This document shows, in pieces, positions 44,382-56,720 of a stretch of DNA of 64,000 nucleotides. Where the stretch lies: the NCBI RefSeq assembly GCF_024362695.1, contig NC_065406.1:12400001-12464000 (forward strand). Reading direction: 5' to 3'. Numbering within the stretch: the first letter of the stretch is position 1; each line of letters opens with the position of its first letter. The translations under genes were made by a program, and so were the position numbers. The stretch is from Pectinophora gossypiella. Lineage: Eukaryota; Arthropoda; Insecta; Lepidoptera; Gelechiidae. The notes beneath the pieces were generated by a model. That model was not told the DNA's origin. It searched no databases and saw nothing but the letters and a program-made list of their open reading frames with translations.

Positions 44382-44769
44382 TAGAGTCATATGGATTGTA
44401 TAATATATTTATTTGTAGTTTGCTTAGATTTATTTAAATAAATACAAAAGGCAAATAATAGTAACTACCAACGGGAAATATTCTAAGTATGTAAGTATAC
44501 AAATGGCTTCCAAAATCCGTGTGTAATACAAAAATACCAATGACTAATATTGATAAATAACAAGACTGTCTCCTTGACTGGCGGTCACCTGCCTCTCACA
44601 TCGCACTCAGTATTTATTCATTTGTTTCAAGACATTATTTATTCTGTGACATGTATTGACAGAACGCGCTCCATAATACACAGGTACACTCAGTCAGAAC
44701 ATAAAAAATACAGAACAGAATACAGTCATAACACACAAAAGGGTATCACAGATGCCGATTCGGGCAACC

Positions 44770-44985
44770 ATCATCATCAAAAAGAGCCACGCTCTTGTCG
44801 GTGTAGTATTTTCCATTCCAGTATATCAAAGGCCAATTCCTTGACTTCCCTATAAGACACGACGTTAACCTTTTTTTTAATCTGTTCCATGTAAGCTCTT
44901 CTTGGTCTTCCCCTTGCTCTCTTTCCTTCTATGATGTTTTTAATAAATTCTTCGTGTCTTATTAGGTGTCCAATCATTTTGCCTC
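44770..44985 (-). pseudogene. LINE ORF C-terminus fragment
   Basis: Minus strand encodes GHLIRHEEFIKNIIEGKRA, RGRPRRAYMEQIKKKVNVVS and YREVKELAFDILEWK, the C-terminal region of a non-LTR retrotransposon polyprotein. The left end has GATGATGATGG, a possible 3' tail. 5'-truncated dead copy. Confidence 0.75.
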
Positions 44986-45009
44986 TTCTGTCCTCAATAA
45001 TTCTCAGTA

Positions 45010-46588
45010 ATTGTTTCTCTTCCCTTACTCACAACCAATAACGTAAATTTTAACTTAATTATATCAGGGCTAAAAACTATCTTTATCTCTTTCTTAAACT
45101 TATGTAAGTGAAGGACGGCACTGGTTTAAGAGCTGTCAAATTAAAATTAGGTTAAGTTTGTGTGCGTCAATTTTACTGATTTGTCTTCTCTACATTTTTA
45201 TTGTTGAAGATCGGTACGTCAAATCTCTCGACTTTATCTTGGAAGCGGTATCATTATTGTTGTTAATAATTTTTAGTTGTAAGTTTTGACATTTAATAGT
45301 AATGGGATGGCCTAACACTTGACATTTACTTACTTATATATATGCTTATGGTGAAGTTAAAGCTGTTATTAAGATATTAGACAGTACCACTTTGATTTTT
45401 CTCAGTTCTACTTTAAATAATTTTTAATAATCGTTAATTGTATATTTTTTTATTAATATAGTTTTTAAAGTTGTTAATTTCTGTCATATATTTTTTATTA
45501 TTTTTTGTTAATTTTATATTAATGATTATTAGGTTTTTCAAAGGAACCTTAACTTGCTTTTCCATCATCGCATTGGGTCCGCATGTATAGAATATTACTA
45601 ACCATCTAGACCCAGCGATTCAAAATGATGCTAAATATTAAAAACCTTTTTAATTTATAAAATAACATATCTCGACATTTCATAGTTAGATATCTGTTTT
45701 ATTTAAGTAACTGTTTTTCCAGCGTGACTGTATCAACCAACACCCATGTTGTAGAGTGACATATCTCGAGCTAGATTATAAGTAAATAAGCGGATTATCA
45801 TCTTATTGCGATTAATGGTCAGCTTACGTGTGATATAACGTTATTGCTTTTCTACCGTGGTAATAATTATTATGTATTTTTATTCTATTTAAATATTGGT
45901 AGCAAAATTATTTATTTATTTACATTTCACGACTTTCTCTTTATTTTTCTTTTTCCTTTCGTCTTTAAGTTCGTTTTTTGAAATCTAATCAAATTAGCCA
46001 AGATCTCACTTTACGCAATATTTTTCTATTTTCAATAACTGTCGTTCATGTTATTGGTGCAGCCATCTCTATATTCATACAGTGAATACAATAAACTACA
46101 ATACAAATGCTCTTTATTGCATAAACATGCAACAAAATGGGACAATGTAGCAATTTCATCCAAAGAACCATTGCCAAGATTATCAACATTTCGTTTTTCA
46201 AAATAAACCAACTTTTTCGTATGAACTTACAAAAGCAGCCTATTTTGTACACGGCAGGTACCCAATTAGGTTAATCAGGTAAACGGCTACAAGTGTACTT
46301 TACATGCCTACTTATTTACTGAGCTATGTAATCAGCCACCGCAACATAAGTTTTACCACTAACAAGGGTAATCGTTATGTTTATATTCACGCTCATAATT
46401 CGTAATTCATTTACATGCAATAAAAAAAGTACAATTTGCAGAAGGTCCACATTTAATAAATAATAATAGTAAAATAAAATTAAAAATTTAAATATGACTC
46501 TATTAATTATGCACTTTAACTTATCAAAGTATTTAAATATACTTACTACTGAGTTCTAATCTTCCTCATGATGATAACGATCTCTGAT
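45010..46588. other. AT-rich DNA with a possible LINE tail
   Basis: No gene recognised. ATACAATACAAATGCTCTTT and ATTGCATAAACATGCAAC at 46095-46135 look like the reverse complement of a LINE polyadenylation end. Confidence 0.4.
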
Positions 46589-46738
46589 TTTTTATTAGCG
46601 TGACTTATTTTAGGTTATCGCATATGACATTAACTTGGCCGGATAAATGGGGAGCGCTCAGGCCTCTCACCCACTTGGTACAAAATTTAAGACAACACGA
46701 CTCGGGGCATCGTCTAAGAGGATTAAATTTGAAAGAAT
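46589..46738 (-). mobile_element. Family 3 retroposon, diverged
   Basis: Minus-strand copy with GCGCTCCCCATTTATCCGGC and AAATAAGTCACGC. Weak 6-bp flanking repeat TCTGAT. More diverged than the other copies. Confidence 0.6.
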
Positions 46739-46849
46739 TCTGATAGTTATGATCATCCACTTGTTTCAAAATATGACTAAGTACCTAAATATCAATCGAC
46801 ATATGCTTTTATGCGTGTATGTTGTATTTTTATTATGTGTTTGATTGTA

Positions 46850-46945
46850 AGTTATGTGTTACTCCGTGTTTTATATTATATATTTGTTATTTGTTTTACA
46901 TTTGTTACTGTGGTGTCCCTTTATAATAAACGTTTCTTTCTTTAT
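46850..46945 (+). mobile_element. LINE 3' end with TTTC tail
   Basis: ATGTGTTACTCCGTGTTTTA through CTGTGGTGTCCCTTTATAAT to AAACGTTTCTTTCTTT. Plus-strand partner of the fragment at 26935-27045. Confidence 0.65.
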
Positions 46946-46965
46946 CGAAGTAAAACATCGTCACA

Positions 46966-47180
46966 CCCCGGACACTTCATACAAACAACCTCGTTTTACA
47001 CACACACCACACATTGACGTTATCGTACACGCGCATTTGTGTATGTGACGTCAGACACCAATACGATTCAAGTCTAAACTGTGTTCGAGGGGGGTGAGGT
47101 AAAGCTAGCTCACACGCTGGTGGGAGGGGGGGCAGAGAGTTGCCGTTCTATACGTAGTATTATTCCTTATCCTATCACAT
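46966..47180 (+). repeat. Family 7 repeat
   Basis: Starts CACACCCCGGACACTTCATA, passes TGTGTATGTGACGTCAGACA, an internal G run GAGGGGGGTGAGGT, and ends AGAGTTGCCGTTCTATACGT. Other copies: 16150, 61650, 63030. No ORF or inverted termini. Confidence 0.7.
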
Positions 47181-47626
47181 CGTTTAAGATATCTGTATTT
47201 TAAAAAGTATGCATGTACCTAGTACTTTCCATACCTACACACGGTCAGAAAACCAAAACGAGGTATTCTGATTCCGGGCATCAAGAATCGACTTAAATAG
47301 TAATAAATAGTCTGTTTATTAACTATCACGATATTCATACAAAACAAACATCAATTCCAATACAAAAACATAATAATTAAGTAGTTCAAACTACTTTAAG
47401 AAAAATCGCATTATATCATAGTGCCGATGTAACAAACATTTCATTTGTAACCGTAGTACATTAATTACGCTTCTTACCTCACGTTACGGTAAATGAAGCA
47501 ATTACCACCATGAGAAACCCATGGAAATGGTAAGGCAATGGTTATAATGGACAGGAATTCATTTCCCACGCCCATATACGACTACTTTAACGGTTCGAGA
47601 CAATTTATGAGATTTGCTTTTTCGAG
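47181..47626. other. No recognisable gene
   Basis: AT-rich, no supported feature. Confidence 0.4.
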
Positions 47627-47637
47627 ATTATTAATTA

Positions 47638-47925
47638 TTTCATATCACAATCTTCATAAACAGCCTAGATACGTCTCACTGCTGGGCACAGGCCTCCCCT
47701 CAATCACCTCCGGTTGATGAAGCATACTCCACCACGCTGCTCCACTGCGGGCTGGTAGAGGTGTTTTTACGGCTTCTTACTTCTTCAGACAATCAGGTGA
47801 TTCAAGCCTGAAAAGTCGTTACCAAACAAAGGACAGTCTCCCAAAGAGATTTTGACAATGTTCACATCGAGAATCGAACCCGGACCTCCAGATCATGAGC
47901 CTCTAACCACTAGACCACGCAGGCT
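47638..47925 (-). mobile_element. Family 2 tRNA-derived SINE, RTE-like tail
   Basis: Minus strand: head AGCCTGCGTGGTCTAGTGGT, B-box region GGGTTCGATTCTC, body, then CAGCAGTGAGACGTATCTAG and GCTGTTTATG. Flanked by ATTATTAATTA (47627-47637 and 47926-47936), an AT-rich but perfect 11-bp repeat. Confidence 0.8.
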
Positions 47926-47939
47926 ATTATTAATTAATT

Positions 47940-48822
47940 ACCCAAGGAAAAAGTGTCCTCTGAAACCGAGCACGCGAAGGAAGACGTAATTTTATGGTCC
48001 GAGGACTAGAATAGAATAATCATGAAGGCAAGTTTATATTACAGGTGGAGGTTTTATTTGTGAAATGACATATTTAGCTGCATTAAACATCATTACTAAA
48101 ATTGATAGGGTCCTTTTAAAGTACGCCTCACACAACCAAAGCAGTGGTTGAAAATGCCGTTCGAATCCTGTATGAGTAGGGTCCTGTTAGGTCATCTATC
48201 CACGAACTGGCCGCAACTATGTCCAGTTCTGTGTCGAATAAGATATTTAGCACACAGCTGCATTATCTGAGCCTTCCATCATCTCTGACGACACGGAAAA
48301 GTAGATCTTGAAACCATATAACAAAATAGTATTTCTTAAAAGCACGTTGACGTAATTTTATTTATAAATATTCAACCTGATCGCGTATTTATACCACTCA
48401 TTGCCAAACCCGGTTGCATGCAAGTGTCACCAATATTTCATGCTGTTTGATTTGCATTGCGCGGAATTATGATTTTAAATGCTGATAAGATATTATGATA
48501 GCGTAAATATGAATACAAGGTTGAAATTGAGATTTTATTGGAAGCTTGTCCAATAAGAACCTTTCGCTAAAGAATTTGCCATTTTATATTTAATTAATAA
48601 TCAATTTTTTCGTGTAAAGAAACAGAGTTTTACAACAATTATAAAAAAGATCAACTTCTAAAAACCTTGCGAATACTTAAAAAGAAAAAGATTTCAACGA
48701 AGGAGGTTAGAACGTGAAGATGAAAAAGGTTATTATTACTTTACAATCTCAAATCAATCTATCGTTTGTATATGCTTATTTACTGTAATAATGGTTCTAA
48801 AACTGAATTCTCCTTGTTTCAG
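47940..48822. other. Probable intron or intergenic DNA
   Basis: No gene recognised. GTTCGAATCC at 48152 resembles an isolated B box of an eroded tRNA-type SINE. Confidence 0.35.
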
Positions 48823-49058
48823 ACAGAAGTGTCCACATCGGCTACGCGTACGATGTAACGGCGCGAACATAATCGATCGACTGGTTACCTCCCCATTTCA
48901 ACATGTGCAACTGTCAATAAGTGAAACGGAACCTCGTTTAGTGCATCATTACCTTAATTGCAGCCAAACTGAAAACCTGTTGACTATAGTGAAGTGAAAC
49001 CTAGTGTTCAATACCGGATTCGCTCAGCCGGACTCATCAATTTGGCAGCATAGCCTTG
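48823..49058 (+). other. Candidate host exon, likely 5' UTR
   Basis: A 236-bp segment between a strong acceptor (TTCTCCTTGTTTCAG, ending 48822) and a strong donor (CCTTG/GTAAGT at 49058/49059). It is more GC-rich than its surroundings and matches no repeat in the window. All frames contain stops, and the ATGs inside open only minimal ORFs, so it would be non-coding. It may be an internal 5' UTR exon of a gene continuing beyond the window. Confidence 0.45.
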
Positions 49059-50546
49059 GTAAGTTTTTTATTAATGTTTTCGAAAATCGATCGATTTAAT
49101 CCGGAAAAGTTTGCTGGAATAGCTGTGTAGTACGATTGCTTAAATAGTATTATTTGTGCTCATTAAAATTCAGTTGTGTAAAGCGTAGGTAAGTATTACT
49201 ACACTAGGCGGTGTCAACAAGTTTAAAATGTGGTAATAGTGTACAATGGGGGTAAAATAAATTTATTTCAGTGCGTACTGACTGACTCTTGAATAGATCG
49301 GCGCGTTCATGTTTCAGAGTTACGTTACGGATATTGCATCCTAAAGTAGTCTATTAAATGCGTTGATATTTATAGCGGCCGGTATTGAATAGAAATAAAT
49401 GAGCATTTTTCTGTGCAGTATAAAATAATCACTATAATTTACTAATAAAATGTCAAGTTCAATTAAAAGTGACCTTGTCTGGCATATTACATGGCGAGTC
49501 AATCATACACCATGGACATAATGACACAGTAATGACGTGAACACAAATTGCAAATCATTACTCTAAAAAAATATTTAAAAACACCATGTAATTTTATAGA
49601 GTAGATATCAAAAAACATAATGGATCTTACAATACGAGTAGATTACATAATAATTATTTCATGCTGTTTTGTTAATTTTTGGCAAAAAAAAACTAAGGTC
49701 AAAAGTCGTTTTACTCGCATTAAAGGTACCTAATAAAACTTTAAATCTTACGCAATATATATTTTTTTAATTTGCCCATAAGTACTTCCCGTTTGCAGAG
49801 GTGATTTGATCGTTAAATTGCACGATGCTTTAAAAAAAACTTGTCAACATTTCAGGTCAGCATTACTGTCAATCGAAAACTGGATTACGATTACGACAAT
49901 TAACAAATTAGAGTCATAATCGAGAACTCTATTACGACATCAAAACGTCGTGCTTAGGGTTGTCGATGTAATAGTTGTCACGTTTTATGATTAGACTACT
50001 AATGTAGACTTTATACGGGTTATAATCAATAAATCATGTGAATTTCATAAGATCAGATTTAACTACAAATATTATGTGATAATACCAAAAGTTGTGCAAT
50101 ACCTTAAGCTACTTTAAAATTCATCTACGCATGTCTATATCACATTATCAGAAGCAGGGAATAATAGATAGAGTTCTCAAAAGCAGAATTGGCGATTGGT
50201 TTCTAAAAACAATTTTAAAAATAACCACTTTTTAAACTCTTGTCTATACAACCCTGCTCTACAGCCGCACTAGTTTTCCCGCGCAAAATAATCATGGCGG
50301 CTTCGTAACAGCTGTCATCGTGATGGGGCTATTCCGGCGTCGCATCCGCTCGCCCTTGGGCACACACAATATAATTGCCAAGGTCATAAATAGATGCGTA
50401 TACTTAAAACACCTTTCCTTGACTTTTTTAGGAACGCGTCTTGAAAATTACTTCCGCAAGCAAGTTGTGGATTAATCGAGAACTGTACTGAACCGAATGT
50501 TTTTGTCAACTCCAAATCATTTAAGTACTTATAATGCCATTGATAA
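49059..50546. other. AT-rich DNA, possibly intron
   Basis: Nothing recognisable apart from poly-A/T runs and a short GC patch near 50270-50360. Confidence 0.45.
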
Positions 50547-50606
50547 AATATATATATATATATATATATATATTATTTACTTATTTATTTATATATATAT
50601 ATATAT
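50547..50606. repeat. (TA)n microsatellite pair
   Basis: Two TA tracts, about 27 and 16 bases, separated by TTATTTACTTATTTATTT. Confidence 0.85.
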
Positions 50607-51107
50607 CACCTAATAAAAAACAATTGAAACATAATAATATTAGAAACGTATCGGTGTAGACTTTTTAATTTTTTCTTTAAAAATAAATAGACGCATCTGC
50701 ACTCCCAGTACTAAAAGCCTATTGCCTTTTAGTATGCAAGGCTATTGCTTTGCGTACGTAATGGTCTCAGGTGCAGTCGATGGTATTTAATATCCCTACT
50801 TTACGGTTAGCTGTACATCGTAAAGATAAGAATTCTGAAGAAAAGAGCTTTCCAGTATGAATGTCTATCGTATAAATTCCTACACATTCATGAATTCTTT
50901 ACATTTTAGGCCTTTCAATTCAAATACCTCAGAAATAAGTGTCTTTAATAAGTTTTTAATAATAATGTATGTTATTAACTGTAAATTAACGAATTAGTAT
51001 TCGCATATTTTTACGTCTTACCAATTTGGAAATAATGAAATACATGAGCTTTTACTTTCTTGTTATACGTTTATTCCAAGATTCATAGTTTCTACCAAAA
51101 ACATGTC

Positions 51108-51175
51108 ATCATCATCTCCCTAGCGTTATCCCGTTTTTCACAATGTCCGCTTACTTAACCTAACATTTGATAGAT
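51108..51175 (-). mobile_element. Family 4 SINE tail
   Basis: CATCATCTCCCTAGCGTTAT, CCCGTTTTTCACAATGTCCG and CTTACTTAACCTAAC. Tail only. Confidence 0.55.
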
Positions 51176-51870
51176 CTAGAAGAAACACGTGCATAACATT
51201 ATTGACACTAAAATTACAACTTCACCCATACAGATTTTCAGTTTCGAAACGCACCTTTATGGTGTTAACAAAACGCTCACCACTGTATTTTATTAATTTA
51301 CAAATATCAGTAAGTAGCTGAAATAAAACGCAAAGGTAGCAAAAGATTGTAAGAAAATTCCGGCGTTTCAATAAGTACATTGAGTTCATTAACCCTAAGG
51401 TCTAGGCCTTAGACTTCCTATTGTGCTTATTTTAAAGTGAATTATTGATTGATAGAAAACATCCTGTAAAAAATAAGCAAAATGAAAAACTGTGTCCTGC
51501 CTACCGCAGCCCATTGATTTGTCTTAAGCTACCTGCCATTTTACTGGTGCTTATTTCTCGAAATGTCCATAAAACCACTAACAGAAATTTCCAATTACCA
51601 ATTTGAACAGATTTCCTTATTGGTAACAAGTGACTGCGATTCACAGCTGTGTCAATTTGTGGATTGCAGGAGGAGATTACAGGCTAGGAGTAATGAGTGA
51701 AAGGAAATATTCTCCAAATGTATCGTCTGAATATCATATCATATTTGTCAGTCGCGGCTGTAAAAGACCGGACCTGTCAAATGGTAAAACTACAAAATTA
51801 AACTATTAGAATGAAAAACTTTCGGAATAAATACATACTTACAAATACGGTTAATTTCAATAGAATATTC

Positions 51871-52271
51871 AGATATTACCAACACAATGGTCTACAACCA
51901 AAATCTATTATATATAATAATAAATAATATCTATTAATATAATAAACATAATCTATTACACCCAATATTATTTACCATTTTTGAGAAAGTAATTATTTTC
52001 TTTCAAAGGTTAGAAAAGCGACAGCGATAGTTTTAAAAATATATGGGATAGACAAAAATGACATAAGGTGACACTTCATTCCTATATATTTTTATCACTG
52101 TTAGTGCCATTTTTCGTAATCATTTACAAAATGTTGACGTAAGTGGAAATGCACGAACTCTTGATTACTGTAGAAAATCCGATCTTAAAAAAAATCATTA
52201 CTTTTTAAAAATGGTAAACAATTATGGGTTTAATAGACTTTGGTTGTAGAGCATTGTGTTGGTAATCTGAC
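51871..52271. mobile_element. Long foldback element, about 400 bp
   Basis: ACCAACACAATGGTCTACAA near 51879 is mirrored by TTGTAGAGCATTGTGTTGGT near 52244. Further in, TTTACCATTTTTGAGAAAGT pairs with ACTTTTTAAAAATGGTAAA. AATATTC flanks both sides (51864-51870 and 52272-52278). The centre has no ORF. MITE-like. Confidence 0.75.
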
Positions 52272-52278
52272 AATATTC

Positions 52279-54260
52279 TTGGCCATTCCACTTACCTACG
52301 TTAAACATCACACCTGATTTGTCAATTTGTATCTGAAAAGTCGTGATCTCAATATGCGTGTCAAGTTTACCCCCGAGGTTGTGACTGTCATTTTGACAGC
52401 ACTTGTGTTAGTGACACCTTGACATGGTATGGTCGTATTGTGTACTAATAAGACGATATCTAGTATGAATAGATCGTAAGATGGGATTTTAATATGCTCT
52501 CTTTGAAAGTTAATAGCTAAGTGTATCTAGTATGAAAAGAATAGCGCTTTAAGTAGTTGAATGAAATTGTGTGTTGAAAGTGTCAAATTACAATAAAATG
52601 CAATATAATTTACATATATTAACTAACTATTTCTATTTCACGGTCAAGAGCACGAATTATGTTTGTACTTAATATAAAAAAGTACGTTTTTTAATCAGTT
52701 GATCTAACAGAAAGTTTGGTGAGGTGTGGGTACTTAGTTGCTCGCGAGCGGACCTAATAAGCGCTTCTTTCCGTGTAATTGCTATGGCAGCATACTTCTT
52801 CTCCTTGTCGTTTCGATGGCATTCAGATTTTGGCAGCATACTGGCATGACCAAATGAAGAATCAAGTATAAAATTACTTTTGTTCATTTTCTAGATTTTT
52901 AAATCAATTTACGACATCACGTTGGAATTTTGATAACTTTTATAACGTGTCAAAATGGCCGAAGGTAAAGCTAAGTGCATGGAAAGCACTGTCGACCCAG
53001 TTCCAAACCAAAACCAGTTGTTCTTTACATAATCGACTCTCGCCAACCTGAAAGAGCCTTTTATAAACACATCAGTATTTATTGCACAATTTGACTGAAA
53101 CTGGTAAACGAGTACCGCCAATTCCGAGAATAAATGTCTGCTTAAATTTTAGTTCTTTAAAGCCGAAAACGGTATTGATAAAGTCCAATACTGTCACATT
53201 AATGGTAATAATAGGTATAATAAGATATATTTCACAACTTTTCTCTTAATCTTTGATGAAATAAAAAAAAATCAGCGATAAGCTTTGGATATTATTAAAT
53301 TGAAACTACGATCAGGTAACAGACACACTACCAATATAAACACTGTTTAAAACAAAAAACGATGTAAAATATTAAAATCAAAATGGCGACATTGTTACAA
53401 TAAAAAAAACGTAAATAATTCATGACAGTTGCAGCAGTCGATACTTCACGGCTCTAAAACAATTTTCCGAGGCGTTGACCTCGGCTTAGAAATAAATGGA
53501 ACCAAAATGACTATTGGCGATTAAGCAAAAAACCTTTGCAAATAGTTCCAACGTTCAACGCTCACTTACTTAAAATAGTAAACGCTATTTAAGTGAATTA
53601 GTTCGAGTGAACAACTCTATGTATTTATTTCACATTGCGTTTTGTATTTATGGTGCTTTTAACAAGGCAAAAACGCGGTAATGTGTGGTCGTAATAGTTT
53701 TAGGAAGCTAAATGTGAATATGACTACGAGTAGTAATAATAAATACATATTATAAACAATTGCTAAATATTAAAGACTCCGTCCTCCAGACAAACTGCAT
53801 TGTATAAAAAATAAGAAAATAATAATTCCTACTTTCTAAACACTACAAGAAACTCATATCTCTATGAATGTCTCAATAATAAATAGTTTTTTACGGAGTA
53901 CACTATTTAGCCGGATAACACATACCAGCACATGTATGCACTAAGTAGGTGCGGTTGCTGGTGTGATCGATTACTTTGTATGGAAAAAAAAGTCTGCCAC
54001 TACCGGTATCGAGATCCACATACCAGGGAGTCAGAAAGTAGTTGGAATCATCCAATAAGGCAGGACGGCTTTCCCAACGCGCGGGCATCGCCTCCGTAAC
54101 ATACCACCACCTGGTCAATATGCCCACTTGAGTATATTATGCTAATGCAACTGCTGCATAATTATGAAACAATTATAGAGATAAAATATCTTGGGAAACT
54201 TACAGTACGGTCAAAGCGAATTGTTTATATAGTGTGTTTTCGCTGAAACTTAGTAAGTAC
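52279..54260. other. No recognisable gene
   Basis: AT-rich. A family 5-type fragment (GTTGATCTAACAGAAAGTTT, GGTGAGGTGTGGGTACTTAG) lies at 52695-52743. Several 60-75-codon ORFs show no domain. Confidence 0.4.
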
Positions 54261-54268
54261 ATACTATT

Positions 54269-54535
54269 TATCGTATCCCGTTTTTCACTGGGACCGCTTA
54301 CCTAACCTGAAGATTTGACAAGTCCGGGTTTCTTTACAGAAGCGACTGCTTATCTGACCTTCCAACCCGCGAAGGGAAACCAGCCCAATACATATTAGGG
54401 CACATACCTCCGAAAATGCATTTCTCGGGATTGTGGGTTTCCTTGCGATGTTTTCCTTCACCGCTGAGCACGTGAATTCGAAAACAAATTCAACAATCAT
54501 TGGTTTAGGCCTTTGCTGCGTTCGAACCTGCTGCT
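54269..54535 (-). mobile_element. Family 4 tRNA-derived SINE, near full length
   Basis: Minus strand from a tRNA-like head (GCAGGTTCGAACGCAGC holds the B box) through TTGTTGAATTTGTTTTCGAA, GCGGTGAAGGAAAACATCGC and CGCGGGTTGGAAGGTCAGAT to AAACGGGATACGAT. Weak 7-bp flanks TACTATT (54262-54268 and 54536-54542). Confidence 0.75.
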
Positions 54536-54563
54536 TACTATTATATGTAACTGATTAAAATTA

Positions 54564-54807
54564 TTCCGTGAGTCCGTAAGTTTGGAATGCATGGCACGTT
54601 TGAAAAACACGTGACTTACATCGTATGGTCACGGATTCAAATCCCGGGTCGGAATTTGACTTTTTGGACCATAGATAATTGATATCACATGAGTTTTAGG
54701 ATTTATTTTTTAGGAGGCTAATGGGTCGACCCTTATTACGTAGGACTTAAAAATTTATTACATATCTGCCTAACCCTTCGGGGATATATGCGTGATGCTA
54801 TGTTATG
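54564..54807 (+). mobile_element. Family 5 tRNA-derived SINE
   Basis: The head includes the B box GGATTCAAATCCC, then CATAGATAATTGATATCACA, then CTGCCTAACCCTTCGGGGAT and a GCGTGATGCTATGTTATG tail. A 9-bp duplication TTAAAATTA flanks it (54555-54563 and 54808-54816). A further body fragment lies at 57970-58030. Confidence 0.75.
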
Positions 54808-54816
54808 TTAAAATTA

Positions 54817-55424
54817 ATAATCAAGTCAGTACTATTCGGGTTAACCCAACGTCTTTGGCAGCTGAAACTGTAGCAATATATTTCAAAATAAGCAAGAAAA
54901 CACTATCAAGAAAAGGCATGCTCGTATTACTGAAAGAATACATAGGCGTCAAATACATAACCTTTTTGCCTTGACGAAGTCGGGTAAAAACAAAAACATC
55001 TCATCTCACAAATGTATACGTAAGTAAACCTACGTTACTAATATGTAGTTCAAATATCCAAAACAACGTTAGAAAACTTCTTAACCTCAATAACATCACA
55101 ATAAATACGTTATCAATTATCACCTTATTACAGTAATACACATCTATAACTATATATAGGTACCCAATAACGCCTTTTACGTGTAGTTCTATTTAGCGAG
55201 TTTCACTATCAATTTGCTGCGTTTATGCAAAATATTATGTACTTAGTTTGATGGTGAAATCGCGGGCTCGGGTCATCCCAGGCTCGTGACTAGCTCATCT
55301 CTTATATCATCATGTGTTCCTGGTACTTTAATAGTTATAATAATCATTTATCATTACTAACCACCTAAAGGTGGTCCTTAGCTTAAACAAGTTTACTTTA
55401 TTTATTAAAAGATTATTCTTCTTC
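54817..55424. other. No recognisable gene
   Basis: AT-rich, no supported feature. Confidence 0.4.
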
Positions 55425-55500
55425 TATCGTGTGGGTTGTGAGGAGGGGGGTTATTATTGAGCCGCCAAAGGCCCCTGACATGGCTCATGTAACGATTAAA
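55425..55500 (-). repeat. Family 2 SINE 3' fragment
   Basis: CTTCTATCGTGTGGGTTGTG and GAGCCGCCAAAGGCCCCTGA match the 3' block of family 2, with an internal deletion. Confidence 0.55.
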
Positions 55501-55734
55501 GATTATAAGTTCCTATCTCACAAAGTAGAAATATTTAGATATAACACAGAAAAACTCTTAAGTACTTACTAAGTAAAAATATATAATTATATCTATATGT
55601 TTATCTATAACATCATTGTAAAGTACTTAAATAAAAAAAAATATATTTTCTAATAGATACCCCCAAATACCCCCATACCCCCTAATATTTAAGGTTAATA
55701 CTTTGTCCTATATAGTGGAACGTAAATGGTACAT

Positions 55735-55935
55735 ACATACACAAACTCACGCCTATTTCCCACTGAGGGACGTAGAGACTATGGAATTCCATTTGCTTTG
55801 ATCCTGACACACTTCTCTTCCTTCCTCCACATTCATCAATCGTTTCATACACGCACGTCGGTACAGAGTAGATCGTACTGAATCTTTTCTTAAGACATCT
55901 CCAATTTGGTCAATGTACGTAAATGGACCTCGAGA
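55735..55935 (-). pseudogene. Family 6 LINE ORF C-terminus and 3' end
   Basis: Minus strand encodes QIGDVLRKDSVRSTLYRRA, CMKRLMNVEEGREVCQDQS and KWNSIVS, then the block ending ATAGGCGTGAGTTTGTGTAT with TGTATG repeats. Nearly the same extent as the copy at 16560. Confidence 0.65.
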
Positions 55936-56413
55936 ATACAGATAAACAAATGAAAATCTTTCTAAAATAACAATAATAGAAAATGTCAGAAAACTCTCTA
56001 CTCGTGTTTATAAGCTTGCACAAAATAGAATGTCATTGGATATTTTCCACTGCAAACACGCGAGATGGGTTTCTGCATCTCAGTCAATATTGGTCGGTTA
56101 TCAACACTAGTTTGTGAAGCGTCTCGTAGAAAGCGAGTGGGTTCATTAGCGGGTGTGGTATGTAACCGAATCACTTTTACTGAAGCCTTCTGTGATCGTA
56201 ACGAGCGATTGTACTTGCCAGTTGTACTGACTAGGAACCGATTGCCAGACATTAATCATTACGAGAAACAATGATTTTTACTTCGATAATGATGTAGTTT
56301 TGGGAGAGATTTTTAGAACATTAGAACATTCTTAGTTTACAACTTTCACTAACGGGATTCAAACATTTCCAAATCAAATATCGTGTCATGTACATAGCAG
56401 GTGGTATACTTTA
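55936..56413. other. Unassigned, one GC-richer patch
   Basis: 56040-56275 is less AT-rich and open on both strands for 70-84 codons, but I recognise no domain and no splice pair. Treat as unassigned. Confidence 0.35.
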
Positions 56414-56589
56414 TAATAGCAGCTTCCGTGGTCTAGTGGCTAGAGCATTGGACTTACGATCGGAGGTCTGGATTTGATTCCCGATGAATCTGTCGAAAAT
56501 CACTTTGTGAGACTCCTTTGTATGTCTAGGACCAGGACATTGAAGGCCGATATTACCAGGTTGTCCGAAAAAGATAGTAAGAGCACGTG
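56414..56589 (+). mobile_element. Family 2 SINE, 5' half
   Basis: Head GCTTCCGTGGTCTAGTGGCT with a degraded B box GGATTTGATTCCC, then GTCGAAAATCACTTTGTGAG. It stops after TTGTCCGAAAAAG and abuts a family 4 SINE. Confidence 0.7.
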
Positions 56590-56720
56590 ATGATTATTTA
56601 TGATTCAAACATGAATTCAGAAACAAATTCAACAATCATTGGTTTTGGCCTGTGCTGGAATCGAACCTGCGACCTCAAAGTGACAGGCAAGTGTTCTACC
56701 AACCGGGCTATCACCAATAC
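56590..56720 (-). mobile_element. Family 4 SINE head
   Basis: Minus strand: TGATAGCCCGGTTGGTAGAA (A box), TCGCAGGTTCGATTCCAGCA (B box) and ATTGTTGAATTTGTTTCTGA. The best-preserved tRNA head of family 4 in the window; its 3' half is missing. Confidence 0.75.
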
